Assembly: GCA_905221605.1 (NCBI GenBank)
Contig: CAJNDS010002100.1
Span: 355,001-419,000, forward strand
Reading direction: 5' to 3'
DNA length: 64,000 nt
Source: Symbiodinium natans
Lineage: Eukaryota; Sar; Dinophyceae; Suessiales; Symbiodiniaceae
The notes under the pieces were generated by a model. It saw only the letters and a list, made by a program, of their open reading frames with translations, searched no databases and was not told the DNA's origin. Made by a program: the position numbers and the translations under genes. Positions 39,751 to 51,473 of this stretch are shown here, one piece after another. Positions within the stretch are counted from its first letter, which is position 1, and every line of letters starts with the position of its first letter.

Positions 39751-39970
39751 GTAAGTTGGCAAGTCAGTCCTTAAAATTACATGATCTGTGTCTCCGTGTC
39801 TGGCCCCTTCAAAACCTCAAACTGTCAAACCCTCAAGCCTCCAAAGAAGTTTGACTTGACCCAGAGCCCTAAATCCCTGATTAAACCCTAAGCCTCTGAA
39901 GCCCTAAACCCCTAAAACCCATAAAACCTGAAGCCCCGAAGCCCTAAGCCCTAAAGATATGGCCCCCCAG

Positions 39971-40039
39971 GACTCGGTCATGTCGAGTCCAACCCTGAGC
40001 CACTCCCTGAGCCCGGACAGCCCCAGCACCTTGGGTGCG
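39971..40039 (+). CDS. Ser/Pro-rich exon, phase 0-0
   Basis: After GGCCCCCCAG the frame reads DSVMSSPTLSHSLSPDSPST and LGA to a GC donor (GCG|GCTAAA), 23 codons. It may be a linker exon of the PAS gene, but the phase does not fit the 39750 donor directly. Confidence 0.4.
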
Positions 40040-40049
40040 GCTAAAATTT

Positions 40050-40150
40050 GGGGTTCAGGGTTTAGGGTTTAGGGTTTAGGGCAAGGTTGGGTTGTGAGTC
40101 AGAGTTTGTAGGGTGTTGTAGGGTTGAGGGTTTTCAGGGTTTAGGGTCAG
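40050..40150. repeat. TTTAGGG run and decay products
   Basis: Three tidy heptamers at 40055-40080 are followed by GTAGGGTTG and TTTTCAGGGTTTAGGG strings in an intron. Confidence 0.8.
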
Positions 40151-40526
40151 TTTTCGCGAAAGCCTCCGAGCCAAGCTCAAAGTGGGCATGTCAAGTTTGG
40201 TCCGCTTTGTTCTGCTCTCTGCCGGAAGCTTTGTTTTGTTCTGTGCCTCCAAACCTCCAAAGCTACATGTCAATTGTCCGAAGCTCGAAGCGCACAGGTC
40301 TGTGCCTTTTAGGCTTTAGGTGCACGCACTCGGGACAGCTATGAATCCCACCATTTCGCGATTCAGGGTTTAGGTGCTAGCATATCCAAATCCCGCCCAC
40401 GTCCGCCTGCTAGCATTGATCAGAATCGGGGGCCCGAGCATACACGTTGACCTAGGGCAGCGCAAAGAGGCTTGCAGCAGCGCACTCAGTGCACGCGAGG
40501 TTCCCTGTGAACCCTCGCCACTGCAG

Positions 40527-40744
40527 GCTCCCGCGCCGAGATGTTTGAGCCCGATGTCCAGCCGAAGGCTTTCCTTGACATTGACACGCAAGGTGTGGGC
40601 AAGCCAATGCTCGGGATCAGGAAGATGCAGCTGTCGGAAACCCCAAGAAAGGAGCTCCAAAGCCATCCAACACCAAAAGCCGGCCTTAAACCCTTGACAT
40701 GTCTTGGCCCTGTAAAGTGCCTTCTGAGAATTCGACCCTGTCAG
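40527..40744 (+). CDS. Exon with canonical donor
   Basis: After CGCCACTGCAG the frame contains MFEPDVQPKAFLDIDTQGVG, then KPMLGIRKMQLSETPRKELQ, and ends at CTGTCAG|GTATGG. It lies downstream of the PAS exon on the same strand and might be part of that gene. Domain not recognised. Confidence 0.45.
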
Positions 40745-41007
40745 GTATGGTTGTGCAGGCCGCCTCTCAACCACTGATGGCCAAAGCTGGCACGGCCTGC
40801 ACAGACCTCTTCCCCTCTCCGCACATGACCCTTGCTCAGACTTAACAATTCGGACGGTTCTGAGGCTGAACTCGCATAGTATAGCAGTATATTAATTTGT
40901 GAATATGATTTGCAACAGTATAGCAATATAGTATTACCATATAATGGCACAGTAATATAGCAATATATGCTTTGGTGTTGCGGCCCCCTGGTGCCACATG
41001 AGCTTAG

Positions 41008-41076
41008 GACCATGCTCCTCGAGCAGCTCAGAAAAGAGGCAGAGGAGTTGCGAAAGCCGAAGGAGCTCCTTTCGGG
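41008..41076 (+). CDS. Coiled-coil exon
   Basis: After GAGCTTAG the frame reads TMLLEQLRKEAEELRKPKEL LSG with phase 2 at both ends and a donor CGGG|GTGCTT. The heptad-like pattern suggests coiled coil. The following intron starts with TTTAGGT and long T and G runs (41106-41150). Confidence 0.5.
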
Positions 41077-41226
41077 GTGCTTTTCAGGGCTTTAGGGGGT
41101 TTAGGTTTTTTTTTTTTAATTTTTTTTTGGGGGGGGGGGAGGGGGGGGGGTTGGGGGTTTTAGGGCATTGTTGGGGGTTTCAGGGCTTGTAGAGTTCGGA
41201 CGGTGTTCCCTATTTTCCCCAACGAG

Positions 41227-41283
41227 GCCGAGCTATTCACGAAGCGGGGTGAGGCGCCCCCGAGCAGGGTGCTCAGCTTCGAG
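41227..41283 (+). CDS. Short exon with GC donor, next to a hairpin element
   Basis: The frame reads AELFTKRGEAPPSRVLSFE, 19 codons in phase 0-0, between CCAACGAG and GAG|GCAGGG. The hairpin element at 41287 begins four bases into the intron. Confidence 0.4.
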
Positions 41284-41286
41284 GCA

Positions 41287-41360
41287 GGGTATCCCTCCCC
41301 CTCTTATAATCCCAATATATGCCGATTAAAGGACTGTTAGTATAAGGGGGAACATGCCAA
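41287..41360. repeat. Short inverted-repeat hairpin element, copy 3
   Basis: It contains the family core CGATTAAAGGACTGTTAGTA and the end AAGGGGGAACATGCCAAGG. The left arm CCCTCCCCCTCTTATAATCC is more diverged than in the other copies. Confidence 0.65.
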
Positions 41361-42416
41361 GGTACTCCCCCCCCAATTCCCCTGATACATCCCAATACTC
41401 AGTTTCACTTTCGCTGCTTCGTGCCTTATGAGTCAGGATATGCCCGTGGCCTTCCGCCCACCCCACGTGGACCGCATCACCGGGAACATGCAGATCACAC
41501 AAACCCGCTTCGGTCACTTCAACGTCCTCCTGACCTTCAACCGGCCTCCTGCCAGGCTGTAACGGGGTCCACAGCCTCCCCAAAGCATGGGCTCTGAACC
41601 ACCTTGTATGCCGAAGAGTTTGGAGGGGCTTTGGAGGAATGAAGGGTCAGGGATTTCAGCGCAGCCAAACTTTCACCTGCCCTGCGATCCCGCGCAAGGC
41701 CCGAGGCGGAGACCCGCCGTCGTTCCCAGCCACTGGCGCGGCCCATAAAAGAGCAGCTGAGTTTGTAATACTCATGTTGCACCAGGTTTAGTTCAGAGGT
41801 GCCCTTTCAATACCAGCCTGCCGGCTTAAACAAGGCACATGCGACATTTTGGGGGGATCGGGGAGTGCGGGTGGGGTCAGGGGCGCCAAGACAAGGGCGT
41901 CGTAACTCGTCTCTTCCTTCTCTGCGGCGCCCTCCACTTGTGGCTCCACAGGCTTGTCCAGGCGTTTTTCCCCATGCTTCTCAAAGAAGCATGGAATAGC
42001 CTGCCAACAGCCAAGCGGCGCCGTAATTAAAAACCAAGAGCGGCTGCATGATCGAGACCTGAAGACAGCAAGAAGAAGGCTTCGGGTTCAGGCTTGAGCA
42101 CTGCTTGGGGTGGATCGAAGCGCCAAACGCCAACAACACCTACATCCCTAAACCCTATAGCCGCCTATAGCCTTAAACCCTAAACCTGAATCCCTATGTT
42201 CCCTGTAAGCCGTATCAAAGCGGTACGAAGCCGAGAAGCCCTGAGCCCCTTGGATCGGAGGCCATGGAGCTGCCACGGCCGCTGGCCGCGCGCCGGATGC
42301 CTTGGGGGGAATCTGAGAGTTTGGCGTCGGTTCTTGCGCAAGTCTTTCGCATCCCCCCCAAAAAATAGGAATCTTGAGAGGTGCTTCCGCCCCCCCCTCT
42401 CCCTTCCTTAAACTAA
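41361..42416. other. Mostly non-coding, one weak exon
   Basis: Around 42240-42345 a frame reads LGSEAMELPRPLAARRMPWG and ESESLASVLAQ, perhaps an exon. The rest has scattered GC-rich sequence and CCCTAAA strings near 42145-42185. No other gene could be supported. Confidence 0.3.
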
Positions 42417-42665
42417 ATGCGGAGGAGATCTTCCTCTTTGTCAAGCTGTGCTGCTGAAAGCAGAGTCTCCTCGTTTTCGTTGCCTAGGCGGCCAACCAGG
42501 CCTCTGGAAGCTGAGCCCTGGTATCCAGGAGCAGCTCGCCAGGCGAGTCTTCCGATGTTTTTTGCGGGCCCCTCCTCCCCCCAACGCTCGAAGAGCCCTT
42601 CCCATGTGGCAGAGGCAGCTTCCCCACGCGACGCGGCGGCGCTTTCCCGCGGTACCAAGGAGTGA
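42417..42665 (+). CDS. Small Ser-rich ORF (82 codons)
   Basis: ATG 42417 opens MRRRSSSLSSCAAESRVSSF and the frame ends RGTKE-TGA at 42663-42665. Third-position GC is high, but antisense and other frames are also open. It may be an exon and not a complete gene. Confidence 0.3.
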   Translation: MRRRSSSLSSCAAESRVSSFSLPRRPTRPLEAEPWYPGAARQASLPMFFAGPSSPQRSKSPSHVAEAASPRDAAALSRGTKE

Positions 42666-43019
42666 GGGGGGCGGTGTACCGGGTGTGGCGCGCAGCGGAG
42701 AAAAGACCCAGCAGACATCAGCGAGAGTCTCCACATGATCTCCGCATGATCTCCACATGATCTGCACAGATCTATATGATCTGAGCACCTGCACCTGGGG
42801 TGCCGCTGAGGCCTGCAGGAAGTGCGTGGACGGGTTCTGCGGCGCATGACGGTCGAGCTGCCAGGGCGTCAGAGTTTCTGAAGCAAAGGCAGCAACACAG
42901 TCGCATGACGTTGACCAACGCCACCCAAAATGGTTTGGGATGCTTCAGGGTCTAGGCACACGCGCGGCATGAAAAACAAAAGCGGTTTCGGTAGGTGCGC
43001 GAATGTGAGCCCTCACATC

Positions 43020-43190
43020 CAAAGGTGTTGGACCCAGCCGTCGAGCTACAGCGAGACCATGGACGCTGCCTGCATCGCCCCGCTCTCGATTGCCTTCGAA
43101 CAACTTGCAAAGCACCCGAAACACCAAACCTGCTCCCCACTCAAAGTGGTGGGCCGCAGGCGATGAGTGCAGATGGCCTTGTGGAGATAG
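43020..43190 (+). CDS. Possible exon pair
   Basis: One frame reads SYSETMDAACIAPLSIAFEQ. A short segment after GGGCCGCAG reads AMSADGLVEIVNARGCVIMG (43160-43222). Frames differ, so a splice or frameshift would lie between them. Family unknown. Confidence 0.3.
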
Positions 43191-43499
43191 TGAACGCTCG
43201 AGGTTGCGTGATCATGGGTGGTGTTCAGAGTTGGTTTGTGCTCACCCCCGAATCCCGAACACCTTGTAGTTCACATCAACCTGAACCCCGATATCCCGTT
43301 AATGCTGCACTGCCTTTAATCAATAGCCCCCCCCCCCAACCACACCAACAAATTTGGACCGTCTATAAACGCATGGCGCAGCGACCCCCCAAACAATTTT
43401 TTGAAGCCACGGCCCTTAAACCTGAAGCTTTTAGGGCATTAAGGCCCCTAAAGGCCTGGAAGGAACAAAATCTCCCAAAAAACTTGTGATAATAGCGTG

Positions 43500-44250
43500 T
43501 ACCCAAACAAACCTACTAAAGCGAATCGGGCTGGCCTTGGGGCCCTCGTTTCATAATGAAACTCAAGGGACTTTACATGGAACTGGCGTAGCTTAGCTTT
43601 CTGGATTCTCCGGGCTCTGTCCCTGGAGACAAGGACCTCACGGCCTCAAGCCTTACTGCGCAAGCCCTTAATCGTAAACACAAACCTAAAAAAGAACAAC
43701 TATCCGGAACAAAAAGACTTGTGATAACAGCGACCTACACCAACAAACTCAATTCGCAGAATAAACTTTCGAAACTTGTGATTCTAGACCCTGCATTCAT
43801 TAAAAGCAGGGCAACATTAGGCCCTAGGCCCCACCGACCCCATCCACCCTAAATCCGATGCCCTGTGCGCCCGAAACTTCAAAAACCGAACACCCTCCCG
43901 AAAGCTTCAACCCTCCCATTCTCAGTCCCCCGTGGCCAGGACTGCACGGTGCTGCCTACGGCGTGGACCAAAATGCCTATCGGGTCCAATCCAAGGCGGC
44001 TAGTTTGATGAGGGTTTTGGGCTTAGGGTTGAGAAAGTTTAGGGTTTAGGGAGGGTTGATATAGTTTAGGGATGTTTAGGGGCTACTGGTATTTGGGGCT
44101 TAGGGCTTCGGGAGCCCCATGTGTTTCTCGGCGTGAAGGGTGTCCCATCTGGGGTAGCAAGGTTTTTGGTGGAGTTCGGCCTATAGAGTCATACTCGTAA
44201 GGTTCAGGGGGGCGAAAACCCTAAAGTCCCTTAAGCCTCCTGAGCCCGAA
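43500..44250. other. No convincing gene; telomere-like strings
   Basis: CTTGTGATAATAGCG and CTTGTGATAACAGCG occur at 43482 and 43710, hinting at a diverged duplication. TTTAGGG-like strings occur at 44010-44115. A frame at 43943-44008 (DCTVLPTAWTKMPIGSNPRR) is too short to call. Confidence 0.35.
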
Positions 44251-44253
44251 AAG

Positions 44254-44339
44254 CCGGAGGGAGTGGATGCGCTCTTCGGTGCCATCAGCCACCTTGGCAC
44301 GGAAAGGCAGAAGGGCAACGACCTGCAGCCGGGGCCTGG
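44254..44339 (+). CDS. Internal exon
   Basis: After CCCGAAAAG the frame reads PEGVDALFGAISHLGTERQK and GNDLQPGP to a GC donor. Third-position GC is high. It is likely part of the same gene as the exons at 44662, 44876 and 45256. Confidence 0.45.
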
Positions 44340-44661
44340 GCTTTCAGGGTTTTAGGTTTTTTTGGGGTTTTCGGATTCTGGAAAGGAAGCTCAAAGTCAA
44401 AGACCTCGAAGAAAAAACAGGCAAGCCCAAGAAGAAGACAAAGGTGGATACAGGTCGATGGAGCTGGGGCTGGGTTGAGAGTTGGTGTCGTTTGGGAGAT
44501 GTGGTATTGGGGGGCAAGCACAGAAGAGCCGCAAGGAGGGGAAGGAGAGGCATTATCTCCGGGCTTTCGACCAGGGAATCTGCACTCCCACGGCATGGCG
44601 CCAACTTCCGTGCTTCTGAGGGGTCTTTTTAAGGGAGGTCGGTATGGGTTTTTTTCTTCAG

Positions 44662-44875
44662 GTCGGCCCTCGATGGGCAGATGCTGTGCAAGCAGCTGAT
44701 GCAGGCAGGGCCAAGGGCTGACGTGGCGGCCCTCGGCCCAGCACCCGATCCCCAGACCATCAAGCAATTCCCAACAACACGAAGACAGCATGTTGAAAGA
44801 TTTCCCGAAGAGATTTTCTCAGAATCCTATACCCTCAACGCCCTAGAAGCCCACCTCATATTATGCTCGAACTAG
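44662..44875 (+). CDS. Exon with strong acceptor, 3' end unclear
   Basis: The acceptor GGTTTTTTTCTTCAG is among the strongest in the window. The frame reads SALDGQMLCKQLMQAGPRAD, then VAALGPAPDPQ, and stays open to TAG at 44873-44875. The last part is probably intron. Confidence 0.45.
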
Positions 44876-44986
44876 GTGCGGCTGGACCTGCTGCCCGAGC
44901 GCGTCACGGACCTGTTCTTCCTTCTGGCGGCCGAGCCCTCAAAGCTGTCTTCAGCAAGCCAAAGCCCAACACTACAGGCCCAATAA
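44876..44986 (+). CDS. Exon-like segment, possibly TerD-like strand
   Basis: After CTCGAACTAG the frame reads VRLDLLPERVTDLFFLLAAE, then PSKLSSASQSPTLQAQ, and ends at TAA 44984-44986. The LDLLPERVTDLFFLLA pattern resembles the central strand of TerD-type domains (V-x-LDxLPxxVxxIxFVL), but one strand cannot establish the family. Confidence 0.4.
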   Translation: MRLDLLPERVTDLFFLLAAEPSKLSSASQSPTLQAQ

Positions 44987-45255
44987 ACCTTCATAAACTT
45001 CTGGGTGCCCTATAGTAGAGCAAATCGCAACTGGGCTTCAGCCCGAAACCCTAAACCCCCAAAAGCCCGAAACCCCAAGAAGCCTAAACACGAGAACCCC
45101 AAAAACCCAAAACCCCAAATGCCCCAAAAAAGCACTACAAACCTAAAAATACCCAACAGCCCAACCCAAAACCCACCCTAAACGCTCTCTGGAACCCTAA
45201 ACGCCCAACACCCCTAACCCAAAAACCCTACACCCCAAACCCCAAACCAACACAG

Positions 45256-45339
45256 GCCACCAACTCCAGGGAGCTCGCCAAGTTCCAACACCTTGGCTTC
45301 CGCGTGGTGGCTTGGCAGAGTGTTGAGAGGGTTTATTGA
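45256..45339 (+). CDS. Possible terminal exon
   Basis: A C-rich intron ends AAACCAACACAG. The 28 codons read ATNSRELAKFQHLGFRVVAW and end QSVERVY-TGA at 45337-45339, followed immediately by a TTTAGGG run. Family unknown. Confidence 0.45.
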   Translation, partial: ATNSRELAKFQHLGFRVVAWQSVERVY

Positions 45340-45421
45340 AGTGAGGGTTTAGGGTTTGGGGGCAGGCTTGGCTGTCCAAAGGGTGCATTTACATGGTTTC
45401 TGTTAGGCCTCACCTCGTCAA

Positions 45422-48400
45422 ATCTGCATAATCACTGGGGCGGTGGGTTTTGCAAGTGCCTGGAGCCTAGGGGGCCATGTGGCCGGAACGCAGCCCAGCT
45501 GATGCTCATGATGCTTTCCTCCCGGCTCGTCAATTCTGCGCAATCACTGGGGCGGTGGGTTTTGCAAGTGTCTGGAGCCTAGGGGGCCATGTGGCCGAAA
45601 CGCAGCCCAGCTGATACTCATGATGCTTTCCTCCCGGCTCGCCAAATCTGCGCAATCACTGGGGCGGTGGGTTTTGCAAGTGCCTGGAGCCTAGGGGGCC
45701 ATGTGGCCGAAACGCAGCCCAGCTGATACTCATGATGCTTTCCTCCCGGCTCGCCAAATCTGCGCAATCACTGGGGCGGTGGGTTTTTCAAGTGCCTGGA
45801 GCCTACTTAGGGGGCCATGTGGCCGGAACGCAGCCCAGCTGATGCTCATGATGCTGTCCTCCTGGCTCGTCAAATCTGCGCAATCACTGGGGCGGTGGGT
45901 TTTGCAAGTCCCTGGAGCCTAGGGGGCCATGTGGCCGGACCCGGCTGATGCTCATGATGCTTTCCTCCCGGCTCGTCAAATCTGCGCAATCACTGGGGCG
46001 GTGGGTGCGCAATCATTGGGGCGGTGGGTTTTGCAAGTGTTTGGAGCCTAGGGGGCCATGTGACCGGACCCAGCTGATGCTCATGATGCTTTCCTCCCGG
46101 CTCGTCAAATCTGCGCAATCACTGGGGTGGTGGGTGCGCAATCATTGAGGCGGTGGGTTTTGCAAGTGCCTGGAGCCTAGCGGGCCATGTGGCCGGCCGG
46201 AACGCAGCCCAGCTGATGCTCATGATGCTTTCCTCCCGGCTCGTCAAATCTGCGCAATCACTGGGGGGGTTTTGCAAGTGTCTGGAGCCTAGGGGGCCAT
46301 GTGACCGGAACGCAGCCCAGCTGATGCTCATGATGCTTTCGTCAAATCTGCGCAATCACTGGTGCGGTGGGTTTTGCAAGTGCATGGAGCCTAGGGGGCA
46401 TGTGGCCGGAACGCAGCCCAGCCGATGCTCATGATGCTTTCCTCCCGGCTCGTCAAATCTGCGCAATGATGCAAGTGTGTCAAATCTGCGCAATCACTGG
46501 GGCGGTGGGTTTTGCAAGTGTCAGTGCGGCCGGAACGCAGCCCAGCTGATGCTCATGATGCTTTCCTCCCGGCTCGTCAAATCTGCGCAATCACTGGGGC
46601 GGTGGGTTCTGCAAGTGCCTGGAGCCTAGGGGGCCATGTGGCCGGAACGCAGCCCAGCTGATGCTCATGATGCTTTCCTCCCGGCTCGTCAAATCTGCGC
46701 AATCACTGGGGCGGTGGGTTTTGCAAGTGCCTGGAGCCTAGGGGGTGATGTGGCCGGAACGCAGCCCAGCTGATGCTCATGATGCTTTCCTCCCGGCTCG
46801 TCAAATCTGCACAATCACTGGGGCGGTGGGTTTTGCAAGTGCCTGGAGCCTAGGGGGCCATGTGACCGGAACGCAGCCCAGCTGATGCTCATGATGCTTC
46901 CTCCCGCTCGTCAAATCTGCGCAATGCGCAATCACTGGGGCGGTGGGTTTTGCAAGTGCCTGGAGCCTAGGGGGCCATGTGACCGGAACGCAGCCCAGCT
47001 GATGCTCGTGATGCTTTCCTCCCGGCTCGTCAAATCTGCGCAATCACTGGGGCGGTGGGTTTTGCAAGTGCCCAGAGCCTAGGGGGCCATGTGGCCGGAA
47101 CGCAGCCCAGCTGATGCTCATGATGCTTTCCTCCCGCTCGTCAAATCTGCGCAATGCGCAATCACTGGGGCGGTTGGTTTTGCAAGTGCCTGGAGCCTAG
47201 GGGGCCATGCGGCCGGAACGCAGCCCAGCTGATGCTCATGATGCTTTCCTCCCGGCACGTCAAATCTGCGCAATCACTGGGGTGGTGGGTTTTGCATTTG
47301 CAAGTGTGTGGCCGGAACGCAGCCCAGCTGATGCTCATGATGCTTTCCTCCCGGCTCGTCAAATCTGCGCAATCACTGGGGCGGTGGGTTTTGCAAGTGC
47401 CTGGAGCCTAGGGGGCCATGTGACCGGAACGCAGCCCAGCTGATGCTCATGATGCTTCCTCCCGGCTCGTCAAATCTGCGCAATCACTCGGGCGGTGGGT
47501 TTTGCAAGGGCCTGGAGCCTAGGGAAAGATGTGGCCGGAACGCAGCCCAGGTGATGCTCATGATGCTCTCCTCCCGGCTGGTCAAATCTGGACAATCACT
47601 GGGGCGGTGGGTTTTGCAAGCGCCTGGAGCCTAGGGGGCCATGTGGCCGGAACGCAGCCCAGCTGATGCTCATGATGCTTTCCTCCCGGCTCGTTAAATC
47701 TGCGCAATCACTGGGGTGGTGGGTTTTGGATTTGCAAGTGTGTGGCCGGAACGCAGCCCAGCTGATGCTCATGATGCTTTCCTCCCGGCTCGTCAAATCT
47801 GCGCAATCACTGGGGCGGTGGGTTTTGCAAGTGCCTGGAGCCTAGGGGGCCATGTGGCCGGAACGCAGCCCAGCTGATGCTCATGATGCTTTCCTCCCGC
47901 TCGTCAAATCTGCGCCATCACTGGGGCGGTGGGTTTTGCAAGTGTCTGGAGCCTAGGGGGCCATGCGGCCGGAACGCAGCCCAGCTGATGCTCATGATGC
48001 TTTCCTCCCGGCACGTCAAATCTGCGCACTCACTGGGGCGGTGGGTTTTACTAGTGCCTGGAGCCTAGGGGGCCATGTGGCCGGAACGCCGCCCAGCTGA
48101 CGCTCATGATGCTTTCCTCCCGGCTCGTCAAATCTGCGCAATCACTGGGGCGGTGGGTTTTGCAAGTGCCTGGAGCCTAGGGGGTGATGTGGCCGGAACG
48201 CAGCCCAGCTGATGCTCGTGATGCTCTCCTCCCGGCTGGTCAATCCGCACAATCACTGGGGCGGTGGGTTTTGCAAGTGCCTGGAGCCTAGGGGCCATGT
48301 GGCCGGAACGCAGCCCAGCTGATGCTCATGATGCTTTCCTCCCGGCTCGTCAAATCTGCGCAATCACTGGGGCGGTGGGTTTTGCAAGTGCCTGGAGCCT

Positions 48401-49165
48401 AGGCCGGAACGCAGCCCAGCTGATGCTCATGATGCTTTCCTCCCGGCTCGTCAAATCTGCGCACTCACTGGGGTGGTGGGTTTTGCTAGTGCCTGGAGCC
48501 TAGGGGGCCATGTGGCCGGAACGCCGCCCAGCTGACGCTCATGATGCTTTCCTCCCGGCTCGTCAAATCTGCGCAATCACTGGGGCGGTGGGTTTTGCAA
48601 GTGCCTGGAGCCTAGGGGCCATGTGGCCGGAACGCAGCCCAGCTGATGCTCATGATGCTTTCCTCCCGGCTCGTCAAATCTGCGCACTCACTGGGGTGGT
48701 GGGTTTTGCTAGTGCCTGGAGCCTAGGGGGCCATGTGGCCGGAACGCCGCCCAGCTGACGCTCATGATGCTTTCCTCCCGGCTCGTCAAATCTGCGCAAT
48801 CACTGGGGCGGTGGGTTTTGCAAGTGCCTGGAGCCTAGGGGCCATGTGGCCGGAACGCAGCCCAGCTGATGCTCATGATGCTTTCCTCCCGGCTCGTCAA
48901 ATCTGCGCAATCACTGGGGCGGTGGGTTTTGCAAGTGCCTGGAGCCTAGGGGCCATGTGGCCGGAACGCAGCCCAGCTGATGCTCATGATGCTTTCCTCC
49001 CGGCTCGTCAAATCTGCGCAATCACTGGGGCGGTGGGTTCTGCAAGTGCCTGGAGCCTAGGGGCCATGTGGCCGGAACGCAGCCCAGCTGATGCTCATGA
49101 TGCTTTCCTCCCGGCTCGTCAAATCTGCGCAATCACTGGGGCGGTGGGTTTTGCAAGTGTCTGGA
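45422..49165 (+). repeat. Satellite array A, about 33 units of 111/112 bp
   Basis: The unit contains CAGCTGATGCTCATGATGCT, TTCCTCCCGGCTCGTCAAAT, CTGCGCAATCACTGGGGCGG and TGGAGCCTAGGGGGCCATGT. Length alternates between 111 and 112 bp by one G. Truncated units occur (for example 46447-46530 and 47290-47320). Higher-order structure is visible: a trio with CGCCGCCCAGCTGACG variants recurs at 48090, 48530 and 48750. Because 111 is divisible by three, open frames up to 161 codons arise; they are not genes. Confidence 0.95.
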
Positions 49166-49294
49166 ACCCATGTATCCATGCGTTACTAGATCAAGGTTAT
49201 CGTTCATGGCACTTCTAACTTGGCCTGTTGTAGGGTGTATCGGCCTGAGAGGGTTTATGGCCTCTGGGCTTGTAGGAGTACAGGGCCTCGCAGT

Positions 49295-49397
49295 GTTTGA
49301 GATGTTGCAAGTTGCTGTTGCCGGACAGATCGTTGCTGTGCTCCAGGTGGACAGCGACATCGGCGCCAATCTCGCGCAGAAGGAGGTAGCTGCGTAA
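49295..49397 (+). CDS. Possible exon at the satellite's right border
   Basis: After GGGCCTCGCAG the frame reads VFEMLQVAVAGQIVAVLQVD, then SDIGANLAQKEVAA, to TAA at 49395-49397 or to a GT donor at about 49386 (GAG|GTAGCT). It is helix-rich. If real, array A may fill the intron before it. Confidence 0.4.
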
Positions 49398-49446
49398 AAA
49401 ACCCATAGACGCCACCCGGCACCCCCTAACACCCTAACAACCGGGT

Positions 49447-49677
49447 ATGCAACAGCTGCGAAACCACACTTCAGGATCACAGGACGCAGCTTACCTTCGA
49501 GGCTCAGCAGGGGCCTTTGGAGGCTTCGGGAAGCTGAGCTGCAGCTGCGCGCAGGCTGTGGTCATCATGTGCGCGATCTACAAGCTGGGCCTGAAGACCC
49601 AGGAAGTTCCTCTTTCCAACCGCTGCTTTTGCCTCCCTCAAGCCTTAAGAGCCACTCTCTCACATGTTTCCCGCTGA
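49447..49677 (+). CDS. Open frame of uncertain status
   Basis: The frame includes GSAGAFGGFGKLSCSCAQAV and IMCAIYKLGLKTQ and then weakens. A second frame in the same place is also open. It could hold one exon ending near 49600. Confidence 0.25.
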   Translation: MQQLRNHTSGSQDAAYLRGSAGAFGGFGKLSCSCAQAVVIMCAIYKLGLKTQEVPLSNRCFCLPQALRATLSHVSR

Positions 49678-50629
49678 AGGTGATGGCTACTGGCGGATTG
49701 GATCCATGAACATGTCCTGCATCCTCTGGGACCGGACTTGAACAGAACTCATACTGCTGCCTTTGCTTCACTCTTTGAGAAGGTACTGGATCACCCCGCG
49801 ATTTGAAGACGGCCCTGATGAAGCTGGAAGGGTGGCTGGGCTCAGCATGCGTGCTTCGCGACCGAGTGCATGTGTAGAGTATAAACCCTAAGCAACCCCT
49901 GAGCCCTAAATGCAAGACGTTTACAGTGTTGCCATGCCCACCGGCCCGATTCTTACACCAGACCATGAACCTCCGAAGCAGCAGATGTAAGAACTGAGCC
50001 CTCAGACCCTAAAAGACCCTAAACCCCTGCAAAGCCCCCCTCCGCAAGGATGGGCTTCCCACGCAAGCACGAGAAAGCCTCGCAGGCCGCAGCGCGGGTT
50101 GCTTAGGGCGATTACCCACCAAACATGGGACAGAGCTGACCATGAGGGGTTTGCTTTACATTGCGGGCACTGTCAACGACAGAATGGAGGCTCCAAAACG
50201 TGCCCATCGGGCCAGTTTCCCTCTGAGCGGGTGGCCATGATGATGCCCCAACCTCTAGACCCCAAACCAAAACCAAAAACCATCCTAAACCCTGAAACCA
50301 TGACCCCAAAACATGGGCCAATAGGTGAGATTATGTGGGGATCTGACCATGTGGCGCGTCAAAGCCCCACTGCATTCAGGTTTTGGGGTTTGTTGAGGGT
50401 TTGGGGTTTAGGGTTGATACTGTTGGAGAGTTACATTCATGCAAGGTTCAATTATAGAATCAACAACTTATGGAGGACTGAAGGAGAACAGACATTTGCC
50501 ACTCCTTTCAAACAAAGCACCTCCGCCTTTACAGAGAAAGCTTGTAGGGCTTGAGGTTTTTGTTACGGGTTCAGGGTAGGGTTATAGGTTGAGGTTGTGA
50601 AGAAAACCTGAAGCCTGGCCATCGCACAG

Positions 50630-50893
50630 GAGCACATGGTGATCGAAGGCGTCCGCAAGTATCTTGAGCTGGGGCGGCACTCCGCGGGGCGCTCGGGTGC
50701 AGCTTGCGCGCCAGCGCTGCCTTGGGTTTAGGGTTGTTTAGGGTTTGCTTTCATTCCCAACTGCGGCCCTACCCTTTTTGCTTCCCAGTTCAACAAGCAA
50801 CCTCTAGATGCGAAGGTGAAGTCTGCAGATGTGCATGTGGACAGCCAGAGCCGCAGAGGAAGGGGAGGGGTGGCGCCCTTTTCCGCTGAGTAG
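50630..50893 (+). CDS. Two 3' exons, phase-matched
   Basis: Exon 50630-50725 follows GCCATCGCACAG and reads EHMVIEGVRKYLELGRHSAG and ends ALPW. Its donor is TGG|GTTTAGGG, the first unit of a telomere-like run. Exon 50789-50893 follows the excellent acceptor CCTTTTTGCTTCCCAG and reads FNKQPLDAKVKSADVHVDSQ and ends FSAE-TAG. Both boundaries are phase 0. The intron is only 63 bp. The C-terminus is basic and Gly/Arg-rich. Family unknown. Confidence 0.6.
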
Positions 50894-51338
50894 CTGTCGT
50901 AGATTCGTACCTCTGGCCGTTGTTGTTCTTTTATGTTCTGCCCTCCGTCAGCATGTTGCCGGTACAGTCTGCGCCCTACTGAAACTAACTAGGAACTGCT
51001 CGGGAGTCTGTTGCCGTATGCTGATGCTGACACCCTAAACCCTAGACCCCTAAAAGCCCTAAATGCCCGTCTTCAAAGCTTAGCGCAGCCCAAGTTGCCC
51101 AAAAGGCTCGAAATCGATGGCCATCCGGTATGCCATCGAGGCAGATCCGAGACACGAACCCAAAATGCCTGCCGCTCTCGGAGTTTTCCAGAGGGACTTT
51201 CAACATCCATGGGGCTCTACAAGTCAAGGTCTTCTGGGTCATTGTTGCAAATCATTTACACAATAAGGAACAAAAATGATCATTCTGAAATAATTTTCCC
51301 ACAATGGTGCAGTCTAAAGTACTAGACCTCTCCTGCAG

Positions 51339-51473
51339 GTCGCAAGTACTGAGCACGAGGAACTCAGTGGTCCGGCGCTTGGAGCAATCCCCCACTGCCC
51401 ATTGAGCTTGCTGGGACGCACTGCAAGCCGAGACTCCGAAGCGATGGCCAGAGGCCCTGCCCCTGGAGTGTAG
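51339..51473 (+). CDS. Possible terminal exon (45 codons)
   Basis: After CCTCTCCTGCAG the frame reads VASTEHEELSGPALGAIPHC and ends GPAPGV-TAG at 51471-51473. A GA donor just before the stop cannot be excluded. Family unknown. Confidence 0.45.
   Translation, partial: VASTEHEELSGPALGAIPHCPLSLLGRTASRDSEAMARGPAPGV

Noticed and set aside
45422-49165. A CRISPR array
   Set aside because: The 111-bp repeats are contiguous with no unique spacers, and the context is a eukaryotic nuclear genome.
48733-49218. A 161-codon repetitive open frame
   Set aside because: The satellite unit is 111 bp, a multiple of three, so a frame stays open by arithmetic. Neighbouring 112-bp units break it.
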